Below, one piece after another: positions 21,332-33,364 of a DNA stretch of 64,000 bases. Origin of the DNA: Vicia villosa (Eukaryota; Streptophyta; Magnoliopsida; Fabales; Fabaceae); NCBI RefSeq assembly GCF_029867415.1, contig NC_081185.1, positions 42,292,766 to 42,356,765 of the forward strand, written 5' to 3'. The position numbers and the translations under genes were made by a program. Under the pieces are notes generated by a model. That model was not told where the DNA came from, did no database searches, and saw nothing but the letters and a program-made list of their open reading frames with translations. Every line of letters begins with the position of its first letter. Position 1 is the stretch's first letter.

Positions 21332-24300
21332 ATCTTCCACTAGAAACATAATTTTCTTCCCAAGAATTAGCATAACGATCCAAATCATATATTTGACCTT
21401 TGTACTAGAAGCAACAACTGTTTGAAACCTGTTTTCAACCTATATAGTTATCATCCAAGCATAACATTTTATGTATACCGTGATATGAATATATAGTTCA
21501 TAAATTTTAGAATAACATCATTTTAAATCCTTTACAATGATTATTACCATCTACTCTCAAGAAACGGAACATCATGTCCTTTTAACATATCCATAGACCT
21601 TCTTTACAATGATCTAGTGATGAACACTTCAATCATTTTGGTACTTATATTGTTTATGCTCATATCATATGGTGCATCTAGTGTATTACATTTAATGGTG
21701 TCCTTTTTCTCATCCAACAAGATAAGACATTGTCCATTAGACAAAAGATCATGTCACACATGCAATAATCTTAATGTTTATCCATATTGTGTGTCTCAAC
21801 ACCTCTTCAGAATATGTACTTGTGCTAGGGTTGGTGTTCATCAATAGATTTTGATTCCTAACCTTTTTGGAAATCTCTCCTTAGCATTTCATCAAAACCA
21901 TTTAATTAACCGTGTCCTACATTGGTGTTGTAGGGAATTTGTTTTGATGATTAGTATGTCGCATACATACTATACTAAATTAATGCAAATACTCTAACTA
22001 ACCTTCTTATGCGCACAAGATTTAAACTTGAAATTTATTAACCCAAGTTTTTCAAAAAAAAACTTCATTAATAAAAGGATTCAACTCCAAGAAGTTTTCC
22101 TTAATCCATAAATGAATACAGACAACTTACATTGTACCACAAGAACCAATTGTCCAACAACAACTTACTTGTTGAATTGGTTTTTGTTCCATTCTCATAA
22201 AGATATATATTTTATGCTGCTTGAATTTCTTCAAATTTTACATCACTTCCACTGGTTCCTTTAGATACATATTATCTCTAATGGAAGAATTCAGTTCTTG
22301 CGACAAAACAATTTTGTCCCCTAACGTGTTATAGAAAATGTGTCCCTTATTTCCATTGGGATACATCCATAAATACATCTTTATCTAGAGTGTGATCAAG
22401 TTTACTTAATAAACCTTACAACCCAGATGATCATAAAGACAAACTAGGTACTCTTACCTCTATATAAAATATGGTGTCTCTACGACTAATTTAAATGGAA
22501 TTGGTTATGGATATAAAGAATTGAATGTAAAACAATTTATAATCAAGATTCGCAAAGATATAATTGAACTATATTAAATCAAACAATGTCAAACATGATA
22601 CAATTTAAATCATCATTATATTCTTTATATAGGTATTTACAACAACGAACAATCCAGATGTTCTTAATACCCTTTCGAGTTATTTCTTTTAACTTCAATC
22701 TTGAACTCTTCTCAAAATAATTCTAACTCGTGTTAGATATATAAGGTTCAAATCTTATTTGATCCATCCCACATTTATTATACATGTGCTTATCAAGATT
22801 CTAGAATCCAAATCCACAACTTGATTTAGTATTAAAACCACTATTTTAGATAAACAACAATTGTCCATTATCAAAACATGCACTTCCTAGCTTGTCAATA
22901 CAAGACTTAGTATTAATGTTTGTTTACTAAATGAAACTTAATAACAATTATTTGGTTTCATCCCAAGCTCTAATTTAAGTCTAATTATAAGCTCTTATAG
23001 CCAATGAAACATATTTTTCCGTTCTAGACATAAGTTGACTAAAATTATAATCAATGTCATACTTCTTAAAAGAATCCTCACATTCATATAAATGTGAGAT
23101 CAACATCTAGTATCACATACCTGATATGTAGAAGTAGACAATTTGATTTTCTATAACAAATCATATGAAGAAAAAGTCTTACTTCTTTCTTCTACTTTGA
23201 CTCTTTTGATAACCATTAACAGTTCTCTTCTTTCAACACATGAAATCATTGTCTTCCTTTAGAACCGTGTTTTTCTGCCAAAATATAAAATGAATCTCGT
23301 TCCTTTTATAATTCATATATTTAGCATTCAAAAACTACTTTCATTTTCTTTTCAACAAGATGTGGTAGATATATTTAAAATTCATTCATAATGAATCTAA
23401 TCCACCTATTCGAGACAATCTCAAATAAAATTTGTGATTAACTACTTGATCTATAAGGAAATCCAAATTTTAAATCTCAAAACTATTTTAGATTAATTTG
23501 GATTCCTAACTTTTATAGAAAAAAACTCTGGAAAATTTTACTTTTCTCAAAAATTATATTTCAAAATAAAATCCTCAAGGTTAATGATTATGTCATTCTC
23601 CGTGATGATTACAATTATGAGATATGTTATATCTAGACATTCGATTTGATCCTTCTCATAAGTATCGTTCTTTGAATCTATTTATATTCGATTGTTAGGA
23701 ATTGGTTGCTTGAGAACATACAATTTTTCTCGTGCTTAGAACAATTCTCAATTTATGTACCAACTCAGAAACTCCTTTCTGATCCTTAAATCCTTTATAA
23801 GGATATTTCATAGTAAAATATAAAATGCAAAATAAACTCTAAATACAAAACGTGTAAAAATAAATTGTAACAAAATCATTTTAATAAGGACTTTTCTTAA
23901 AATGCTCCCACTATTTTTACTTAAACCAAATGACCCTTAACATTTGATTCGAAAAATCTAGTTGGCAGATTTTCTAGCGGGTCGAGATCCATATTTCACT
24001 TTGTTTTAAGTCCGCGTAGGCGGATTACACAAAACTCCGTTATTTAGGTAGGAACTCTTTCCAATTGTATCTAATACAACTCTCGAGTTTTATATGTTGA
24101 GTGAATAACTCCTTATTCTAATCCATCATATGGATTATTCTAAACTTTTGCTTCTAAACATATATAACCTATTATAATTAATTTAGTTAAGTCAAACCCA
24201 AAAATTTAGCAGTTGGATATTACATTTATCCCATCGCACCTTACTAATATAAAACATGCACCTCGCTTTAGGCGAAACCTACACTATTCGATACTAGTCT

Positions 24301-25248
24301 TGATGAGTGTTAAATATTGAAAAGCAATTAACTTAATATTTAATTGAGGGATTTTTCTTAAGTTTGATCTCATGAATTTGTGTATCTCATACACACGCAT
24401 ATAAACATACAACACATGCATCACATACATAAAATAAAATTTGACAATACGAATATGACCACCTAAAACACAAAAATTAAATAAACTACTTTATTACAAT
24501 TCTTTGACCCACGAACAAGCTTCTCAAGCTTCTCCACTAGCGTTATCATTTGCCGTTGTCTTCTCTTCAACTCTTGAACTCGAACAATTATAATATTACA
24601 TAAATGAAATAAATAATTAAATGGCATGACACGCAGGTCGTATTTAATTACAATAAACCATGACACGCACGCTGTACTTAAATAAAATAAATCACGACAC
24701 ACATGCCGTATTTAAAATAAACAAACGCCAAAATCTAAGGTCATAATCGTATACCACTTTATTTAATAATAAATAATTAAATAATAAACAATAATAATAA
24801 TAGGTCAATAATTTATAAATATTGACGCATCAACATTTGACGCTTTTTGCGAACCTTAAAGGCACAACTCTTGCACTGTCACAAACCCTAATGCAAAAGC
24901 GTTCATGCCATCAAAACGTAATGATCAATTATTCAATATGACTGATCGAAATGTCATTGCTTCACCATACAAATGTCGGATTCCGAAGCAGAATGAACAT
25001 CGATCATTCAAATGTATAACAATCATTACACTAACTAAATGGACAAACAACATAGTGTCAAATACATTAACTTCGCATTATAAATATTTATATCATATAT
25101 AAATTTATCAGTTATATTTGTATCACTTATGGATGATCGAAGTATCGCTGCTTCACCATACAATTGTCAGATTCCGAAGCATAGTCAACATCGAACATCC
25201 AAATTATACAAAACTGATGTCAATATTTAGTATTGAATAATAAACATT
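21332..25248 (-). mobile_element. AT-rich non-coding interior next to the old LTR
   Basis: About 3.9 kb with no frame above 80 codons and no recognisable gag, pol or env motif on either strand. Position next to the purine-rich tract suggests the 3' interior of the old minus-strand element, strongly decayed or never coding. CCGCGTAGGCGGATTACAC near 24013 and GCACCTCGCTTTAGGCGAAACC near 24250 stand out as GC-richer islands. Confidence 0.4.
24944..25208. repeat. Spaced direct repeat of about 75 bp
   Basis: 24944-25018 and 25135-25208 share GATCGAA.T.TC.TGCTTCACCATACAA.TGTC, then GATTCCGAAGCA, CAACATCGA-like and ATCCAAAT-like words. They are about 80% alike by eye and separated by AT-rich DNA. 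Confidence 0.7.
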
Positions 25249-25311
25249 TTATTATTTTATTATTATTGTTTATTATTATTATTATTATTAATATTATTAT
25301 TATTATTATAT
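25249..25311. repeat. (ATT)n microsatellite
   Basis: TTATT/ATT units, slightly interrupted. Confidence 0.9.
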
Positions 25312-25326
25312 AATTAACATATAATA

Positions 25327-25650
25327 AAGGCAAAATACCCTTTTTCGTCCCTTAACTTTAACTCGGGGTCCATTTTAGTTCCTTAATTTTTAAAACGTTC
25401 AAATAGACCCCTTATCTATTAAAAAGGTGGCACGTTAGTCCTTTCCGTCAATTTGGTGGAAACGGATGTTAGACTGTGCATGTGTGGCGTCTGACGATGC
25501 ATTGTTTTGCACGCATGGCAGGATGACGTTGCATATGTTATCACCAAGATCCTGAAAATTCTAAAAATTATTCCAAAACTTTTCACTCACTAAGGTTTGA
25601 ACTCAAGACACTTTAATTATGATACAAATGGGTGTACCACTAGGCTCTGT
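25327..25650. repeat. Dispersed repeat, DNA-transposon-like, with a tRNA-like segment
   Basis: GGCAAAATACCCTTTTTCGTCCC...CCGTCA...GGTGG...AACGGA is typical wording of short non-autonomous elements common in legume DNA, possibly Mutator-like. Only one end could be recognised, so family and borders are uncertain. A tRNA-like segment lies at 25594-25646. Confidence 0.4.
25594..25646 (-). other. tRNA-like (pol III box A/B-like) segment
   Basis: On the minus strand AGCCTAGTGGTA resembles a tRNA A box and GAGTTCAAACC matches the B box consensus (GWTCRANNC), 30-40 bp apart. No full cloverleaf is visible, so this is a SINE-like or pseudo-tRNA relic at best. Confidence 0.35.
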
Positions 25651-25731
25651 TCATTTTGGTAGCTTTTTTTTCTTTCTGCAGCTACTTATTAACAACTGCA
25701 TTAGTTGATTTCTTTTGCTTCTACATTAATA

Positions 25732-26071
25732 TTAATATTAATAATAATAATAATAATAGTAATAATAAAAGTAGTAATAATAAAAATAATAGTAATAATA
25801 ATAATAGTAGTAATAATAAAAATAATATTACTAATAATAATAATAATAGTAATACTAATAATAATAATAATAATAATAATAATAGTAATAATAAAAATAA
25901 TAGTAATAATAATAATAGTAGTAATAATAAAAATAATATTACTAATAATAATAATAATAAAATAATAGTAATAATAATAGTACTGATACTAATAGTACTA
26001 ATATTAACAATAATAATAATAGAGATAATAATAATAATACTAATAATAATAATACTAATAATAATAGTAAT
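25732..26071. repeat. AAT-rich microsatellite with internal duplication
   Basis: 340 bp of AAT, AGT, ACT and AAA triplets, all in the same triplet phase. A longer block (AGTAATAATAAAAATAATAG ... AAAAATAATATTACT) is repeated about 110 bp apart. The phase keeps long asparagine/isoleucine frames open; these are not genes. Confidence 0.9.
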
Positions 26072-26363
26072 AATAATAGTTTTTCAATATGGTTTATCAA
26101 AATACACCCATCAGGAAGTCGATATTTTTATCACACATGAAGTATGTTAAACAGCTGTAAGTTCTCCAATTCTTTTTCTTATTGCATGTTCAACATTGCT
26201 CTAATATTTATAAAGATCACAAGTTCCTTTTGGGGGACATTACATCAAACAGCAATAAGTGACATCACATAGCACAAGTGATTATAATCTAAACAAACAA
26301 ATGAAGACGAGAAATAGTTAATTTAGAAACATTAGCATAACATCAAAAGCAACATTTTTTTAT

Positions 26364-26546
26364 GGGTTAAATAAGTTTTTAGTCCCTATAAATATGGCAC
26401 TTTTCACTTTTAGTCCTTACAAAAAATTTCGTCGAATTTTGGTCCTCATAAAATTTTCCGTCACAAATTTTGGTCCCTCCCGTTAGATTGCTCTAACGGA
26501 GACTTACGTGGCATGCCACATGTCTCGCCACGTCAGACAAAGGTAG
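26364..26546. repeat. Terminal part of a non-autonomous DNA-transposon-like repeat
   Basis: GGGTTAAATAAGTTTTTAGTCCC, then TTTTAGTCC, TTTTGGTCC and TTTTGGTCCC words, an AACGGA word and ACGTGGCATGCCAC: the wording of a very common legume repeat end. It stops abruptly where LTR sequence begins at about 26547. The other end was not found. Confidence 0.45.
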
Positions 26547-27156
26547 AATTAAAGATGTAGTCTTATCATGTTTTGAGAAGCTAGCCGGTTTTAGAAAGAT
26601 GTAGTCTTTAGGGTTAGCCATGTAAGTGAATTACCCGGATTATGGGATGGTCACTAATATGTGCCTCGAAGCCTGTAAGAAAGAGGTTTATTTTACTCAC
26701 TCAGAAGCTGTGAAGCAATGAGTGCAGTTTTGTTCTTGGAGGAAGCTTGGAAGAAAATTCAAGTTGTATTTTTTGTGTGCTTAGAATGTTTGAAATTAGG
26801 CCGTCGATGCAGTGGCTGAGTTATTGATTGCTAGACATCATTGCAATGATTGGGAGTGAGAGGAGTTTCTCATATCTAGGGAGAACCTATGTAGAAGGGT
26901 CATTGGGTAGTGATTAAGTGAGAAGTTGTAAACGGGGGAGTTGAGCTTCTAATTGATACTGCTAATAGTGGACTTCATCCATGGCTTGGTAGCCCCCAGA
27001 GTAGGTTGGTTGAACCGAACTTCGTGAACAATTCTGTTGTGTTTTTATTTCTTTTCTGCACTGTTATTTGTACTCCTACCTTGTCTGTTTTATAATGTCA
27101 GATCAGATGTCAAGACATCCTTATATGACATCTGAGTCTGTCATACCATAATTTCA
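26547..27156 (+). repeat. 5' LTR remnant (3' part only)
   Basis: Ends ...GTCATACCATAATTTCA just before the primer site. The left boundary is an abrupt junction with the DNA-transposon-like repeat. Confidence 0.65.
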
Positions 27157-30100
27157 ATTGGTATCAAAACAGGTATCGTGTCTGTTTCTGGATGAGATCT
27201 ATGGGGGATACTTTCTGGTTGTATACAATGTAGAAGATTGTTTGAACAAGGAGTGTTCATGTTGAATGGTCCCTAGAAGTGGAGGATGGACCAATGTGTG
27301 GAGAACTAGACCAACCTGACCAAAGGAGAGGAAGAAGCTGGAACAAGAAAGTTAAATTCAAAGACTTCATGCGGGAGTGAAGATTTTGGTTTGCATTGTT
27401 CAGCCTATATTAAGCATAGAGAAGAGTATTGTCAAAACCTTCATGCGGGAGTGAAGACATTGATAAGGTAACCTTTGTGCCCAAAGTGTTTTTATGGTCA
27501 GGATTTTGATTGGGTCTAGGATGTTGCTTGATAGGGAAGCAAGCAGACTGTGGGGTTGATTTATTTTCAATCCCTATATGCCATGCTTACAAGTGATTAT
27601 GGAGTAAGCATTGTGTGAATTCTATTGAAGTATGGCTATTTTCCGCTGGATAGCCTCTGATGCAACCCCTATAGTAAGAGAAAGATTCTTGGGTTATGTA
27701 TATTCAACAGAACGTATGGCAGATTATTACAGCTATAGTAAAAGTGTCAAAGATACTTGAGTTCTCTCTCAAGTCCACTCATAAAGGCATGGATTGTTAG
27801 AGTTAATGGGCATCAATTGATCAATGATTCCCATATTTATCTACAAAATGTTGACCTTGAAGACTTTCAAAGAGGGTTTGTTCCAAGGTGATGGAACTGA
27901 TGTTCTATGTGATGTTAGAACATTTGTTTAACAAGTATGCAGCTACTAGTTGAAGAGCAGATATTTTTGGGTGTCAAACAAAGGAATACTTTTGTTTGGA
28001 ACCTACTCCTAACCTGGAAGAGGAGACATCTGTGTGTGCTAAGTTGACAAGGGTAGGGTCAACTTTGTGTTTTCTCCAGAAGGTTACGTTTAGAAGTCTG
28101 ATCTCTAGAAGTGGAGCTGGTTGAGATGTGGCATTGTGCAATCCCCTGTGGTTTGGTCAGGGCTGGGTAGTGGTTCTTAGAAGTACTAATTTGTGTAGGA
28201 AGACAAGTCCTTTGGATGTTATAAGTCAATGATGGTGCAACATTATTGTTATTTCATTGAAGTGGATTGGAACCATGAATCTTTCTATTCAAGCACCAAG
28301 TTCATAAGTGACAGTTCTTTCAAGGCGTGAGAATATGAAGATTCAGAGTTTAGTTGAGGTAGTATGTTCTGGCAATGCATATCTACTGATGACTGGTGTT
28401 GTTGTCTTAACTAGTGCTTATGGTCAGCTAGAGTTTGATTGGTGTGATTGGAGTATGTATAGGTATAACTCATGGAGTTAGTTGCCTCTGGTAAGGATGG
28501 TGTATGTCATGATGAGACATTTATGTACAATGCATGGATAATCAGTGTGGAGTTTCCATGATTGTTAGTTTAAGGGAGAGATTTGGTTAACCTCCTCACG
28601 TCTGGTTCAGCCTTGTGTTTAGTTGGCTGTTGACCTGTGTCACATGGGTTCTGGTTGTTGTGTGACACATGTGTAAGGAAAGATTCATCTCTCTCATTCC
28701 TAAGGGTGAATCTAATTGGGAAAGGATTTAAGATCAATTGTTATTTGTACCAAGTACAAGTATTTAATTAATTATCCTTGGAGTTCAAGATAACTGATGT
28801 TCTTAAAGATGTTGGAGCATCTCTTCTTCAAGACCTTATACAGGAAGGATAATGCATTTGCTTTAAGATCTATCTCTTTGGTGGCAGTAGAAGCATATGA
28901 TCTCTGAAAAAGGTTTCCTGGCAAGAAACATGTTCTGCTTTGGAGTGTACAAGAAGAAGACATCATAATCTTAATGGTGGTTACTTGGATCAGTTTATTT
29001 CTAATCTAGGTAAGGAAGTGCATTGGCTAATGCACACTGTGGAGTCAAGAACAAGTGGCAGTATTCTTGACATCATGGAAACAGCTTTGCTCAAGGAAGT
29101 GGCATCCTTGGTACAGCTAGAGGGTTAGTCTCTAACTAGTCCTTCTGATGACTCATGCATCAGAGTGTCTAATGTCTTTGGATAAGAAGCGGGGATTCAT
29201 CAAAGTGTAAGCTTGGATGACATAACTACATAACTGCAGGATGGAGGTTGCTTACTCAAACTTGGTTTCACAATCAAGTTTATGAGAGCATTGAACTCTG
29301 GTTTTGTAAAGAGAGGAAGTTCTTTCAAATGGCAGAAGAAGGAACTGAATTCAACAGCTAGATGTTAAAACACAATATTTTGACATTTGGTTCAACATTA
29401 GAATCTTAGTTGGTAAAGTGACACATCAACTTAAGATAAGAAGATCTACAGAGTTGAAGATTGGATACTTCAAAAAGATCGATCTCATTGTAGTTCTTTG
29501 GAATTGCTGGGTAGAGAAGATGTTACATGTTCTTGTCTTAGAAAATCTAAGCTTGTTTTTATATAACATGTAGCTTGAAGTTCAAGTTTCACTTGAAGGG
29601 TCAGAATATCCTTGAGAGAAGTCTGATAAATGTGGAGAAGTCAAAAAGTGGCATTTGACTTTTTCATATGAGGGTTCATGAAGGAGGTAATCAATTAGTG
29701 ACATTTGGTTTATCTCAGAAGTGGGTTCGAAGGATCAAGATAATCAACATATGGAAGCTGATTATTCTTGAGGATAGTCTTAGAAAGATTACTTTTAGGC
29801 AGAAGACTAATAAGTTGAAGAAAAAAGGAGATGTTTTCCATTCATCTCTTGGAACTTGTGGTAGACGTTCTGAGCTATCTATGAAGATTATATCTTGTAA
29901 TGGGATGAGGATGTAGGTCTCACAATGTGTGTGACTAATTGTATTCTAATCAAGCTGGTGGCGCCGTGGTATCTGAAGATTATCAGATGTTGTTTTTATT
30001 GTGTGTCGTGTAGGATGTCCTAACAAATGTTAAGACATTATGAGAAGTGATGTTTTTTGTTCTGGTTAGAAGAAAGGTTGACTCATAGTGTGGATGCGTT

Positions 30101-30437
30101 CAACCAAAAGAGTTGAACAAAGGGTGAGCTCTTGAGGACATGAAGATGCATCTTATGTTTTCCATTCATCAAATGGTCTTATTTTGGCTTTAATCATAAA
30201 TTTTTTGAAGGTATAACTGGGTGTTGGATATGTTTCTTGTGCTCTCCAAGTTTCAAGAGTAGAATTGGGTGTGCATGATAGGGGGAGAAGTGGTCATGTT
30301 ATGAAGAGCTACTTTTAAGGGGGAGATGTTAGTTGCTTTGGCAACATTTATGGCCAAACAGGGGGAGAAGTGATTGTCAACATTTATGTTTATGGTGACA
30401 AGAATGTTTTAGCCAAAAATTTGCCAAAGAGGGAGAT
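27157..30437 (+). other. Non-coding interior of the copia-like element
   Basis: Longest frame 82 codons, no motif. Several runs of GGGGGAGAAG (30281, 30361) and TTAAGGGGGAGATG (30317) give repeated purine tracts before the final one at 30426. TTCATGCGGGAGTGAAGA occurs twice (27367, 27440). Confidence 0.55.
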
Positions 30438-31473
30438 TGTAGATGTTTTCAAGTTGGCTGCATTTTGTGGTAAAACATTGTGTGTCTTATGGATGTCTTA
30501 ATTGGTGTCATGACATACTTTGATGTGCTATGCAAAATATGTTTGAGTTGCTAATACTGGTTTTCCGTTGGATGTCATGCTGGATGTCATGACATCGGTA
30601 TCTGACAGCATGGGCTGTTATGTTTTTCTGTTACAAGTTATGTTATGTTTCCTTATTTATCTTAAGCCATATTTTGGGAAATTAACAATTATGTGCTGAT
30701 TGTGTATCAGTAAGAGACCAAGTAATTGGCTATGTTTTTAGCACCTTGAATTATGGAAATTAGTTTCAAATTGTGGAGATATTCTAGGAGCTAATGATTG
30801 AAGTCTTAACTTTGAGGAGAATATCTTGGAATGTTTTTAGCAAGCTGCCTTGAAGAATATCGTGGAGCTCTTTCAGCAACAGTTTGTTTTGATTTGGTTC
30901 CCAACAATATATTAAGCTTCTAAATTTGGTTGTTAAGATATTTTAGGAAACTTGATATTGTTTCCAAGATTTAAGGAGTTATTTTCTACAACAATGAGCT
31001 TATGGATTTACAAGATATTGTGCATAGAGTTAAAAAGCCCATGGACAGGTGAAGCCTATAAAAAGAGACAAAGACCTAGGGAGATGTAGACTTTTGACTT
31101 CGTAGGTTTTATATTAAAATTAGGATTGCAGTTTTGAGAGTGTCTTGTGCAGATTGTAAGTCACCCGTGTACCGTTTGTGATCATGAGGTTGACATATTG
31201 TTACTTAATAGCTTGTTAAGTTATTGTTCTTCTCAAAGCTTTTAAGTAAGAGAAGTATTGTTCTTGGATGAAGCCTTTAGGTAAATCCGAGTATTGGTCT
31301 TATCATGTTTTGAGAAGCTAGCCGGTTTTAGAAAGATGTAGTCTTTAGGGTTAGCCATGTAAGTGAACCACCCGGATTGTGGGACGGTCACTGATTTGTG
31401 CCTCGAAGCCTGTAGGAAATAGGTTTATTTTACTCACTCAGAAGCTATGAAGCAATGAGTGCAGTTTTGTTCT
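30438..31473 (+). repeat. 3' LTR remnant (5' part only)
   Basis: Begins TGTAGATGTTTTCAAG after the purine tract. Contains the perfect palindrome GATGTCATGACATC at 30583-30596. Breaks off at 31473, where a different copia element begins. Confidence 0.65.
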
Positions 31474-31569
31474 CGTGAATAAAATAAAAGCCGTGAAAAT
31501 TAATGTCCCTGAAGCTTTCCACCGTCATGGAAAGGATACAGATAGAAATTGCTACATAGTTCTGAGGAT

Positions 31570-31917
31570 TTCTCATTGGAGAAACTTCAAAAACACCTTT
31601 GAATCGAGGAGGAGATGAAGGATCGAGAGAAAATAGAGTCCGCTGGATTTGCTAAGGCTAATGCTCTTGCTGCAAAGGGAAACAAAAAATATGATGGCAT
31701 GAAGAACCATCTGGGTCCAAAGAAAGAACATAACAAGTTCAAAAACTCTGGCGGACAAAAGGGCACTAAAAATGGATGTTATGCATGTGGCAAACCTAGA
31801 CATTATGCTCGAGATTGCAGGCACAACAAGCCCAAAAATAAGGTTAATGTTGTTCATGTCAATGACGACATGATCGCTACTGTAAGCGAAATTATGACCA
31901 TCAAAGGAAAGGTCTAA
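31570..31917 (+). pseudogene. gag: Copia gag C-terminal fragment
   Basis: LEKLQKHL, then a stop, then 100 residues from the Met at 31615. A zinc knuckle CYACGKPRHYARDC (CX2CX4HX4C) sits in a lysine-rich context near residue 55. TAA at 31915-31917 separates it from the protease region in the same frame. The N-terminal gag domain is missing at the left junction. Confidence 0.8.
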
Positions 31918-33364
31918 GGATGGTGGTATGTCACATGTGCAATTGTACATGTATCTTATGATAAAGCGGCATTCAAAACCTACACCGAAGTCAATGATGG
32001 ACAGGAAGTGCAAATGGGCAATGAAGTGCGATCAAGAGTCGTTGGAACAGGATCCGTTGAACTCAACTTCACCTCTAGAAAGAAAGTCACTCTTGTCAAT
32101 GTCCTTCATGTTCCTGACATGAATAGAAATCTTGTTAGTGGGGACTTGTTGGGAAAAATGGGTATTAAATCTGTATATGAATCGGGAAAATTAAAATTGA
32201 CCCGTAATGGTATATTTTTAGGAAAAGGATATTCCATTGAAGGAGTGATCAAACTTTGTACTACCGACAATATTATTAATGAAATTTATAATTCTGCTTA
32301 TATGCTTGAATCTATTTCCTTATGGCACTCTAGATTAGCACATATTGGTATTAGTACTATGAATAGACTAATTAAATCTGGATTGATATCATGTAACATT
32401 CATGATTTTGGAAAATGCGAAATATGTGTTAAATCTAAAATGATTAAGAAACCTTTCAAAAGTGTTGAAAGAAAAACAAATGTTCTTGATCTTGTGCACT
32501 ATGACTTGTGTGAATTCAATGGAATGTTGACCCGTGGGGGAAACCGTTATTTTATAACGTTAATCGATGATTGTTCTAGGTTCACACATGTATACCTCTT
32601 AAGGCATAAAGATGATGCCTTTAATGCTTTTAAAACATATAAAGCGGAAGTCGAAAATCAATTAAGTACTACCATAAAAGTACTTAGAAGTGATAGAGGC
32701 GGTGAATACTTCTCATCAGAATTTGATGCATATTGTGAAGAATATGGCATAATACACAAATGTTCTGCGCCTCGCACACCAAAACAAAATGGCATGGCCG
32801 AAAAAAAATAGAACATACCAAGAGATGATTAATGCTATGTTAATACATTCAGAATTGTCATTTAATTTGTGGGGTGAAGCATTATTATCCGCATGTCACA
32901 TAATGAACAGGATTCCTTTAAAAACAACTGGAATTTCTCCATATGAGAAATGAAAAGGAAGATCACCAAATATTGGCTATTTAAGAGTGTGGGAGTGTGT
33001 AGCATATTACAAAAATATGGATCCTAAAAAAACAAAACTAGGTCCTCGAGGGATCAAATGTGCCTTCATAGGATATGCACCAAATAACAAAGCATATAGA
33101 CTTTTAAATTTAGAGTCTAATGTAATTGTCGAATCCCGAGATGTGGAATTCTTCGAAAATCATATCACAAAGGATAAGGAACCAGAGAATCCCACGATCA
33201 CGGAATCTCGTGACAATGATTTGACACGGATTGTTGAAACACAACCCGAACCAACAAGAAGCAAAAGGGCAAGAAAAAATAAGGGTCTAGGACTAGATGA
33301 AATCGATTCTCAACTTATTTCTGTTTATCTAGTTGAAGGAAATAGCAAGAATCATATTCATAAT
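31918..33364 (+). pseudogene. pol: Copia protease-integrase fragment
   Basis: Starts GWWYVTCAIVHVSYDKA: the protease Asp-Ser-Gly is replaced by Val-Thr-Cys, so the active site is lost. Integrase follows: zinc finger HSRLAHIG ... CEICVKSK, core Asp in HYDLCEF, SDRGGEYFSS and an NGMAEKK end where a one-base insertion in an A-run causes a frameshift (stop 32809-32811). A further stop lies near 32953. The chromodomain-less C-terminus (KCAFIGYAPNNKAYRLLNL) is at 32987-33364, then the solo LTR interrupts. Confidence 0.85.

Larger units (their letters stand above)
26547..31473 (+). mobile_element. Coding-less copia-like LTR element with reciprocally truncated LTRs
   Basis: 5' LTR remnant 26547-27156, then a primer-site-like TGGTATCAAAAC (27159-27170), a 3.3-kb interior without recognisable genes, an AAAGAGGGAGAT purine tract at 30426-30437, and 3' LTR remnant 30438-31473. 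The two LTRs overlap only over 26560-26736 / 31297-31473 (177 bp each, over 90% alike). The left LTR lost its start and the right LTR its end. Purine tract and LTR wording resemble SIRE/Angela-type copia elements, without proof. Confidence 0.65.

Noticed and set aside
25656..26150. 164-codon asparagine-rich frame and an overlapping isoleucine-rich frame
   Set aside because: Created by a triplet-phase AAT microsatellite; no other protein signal.
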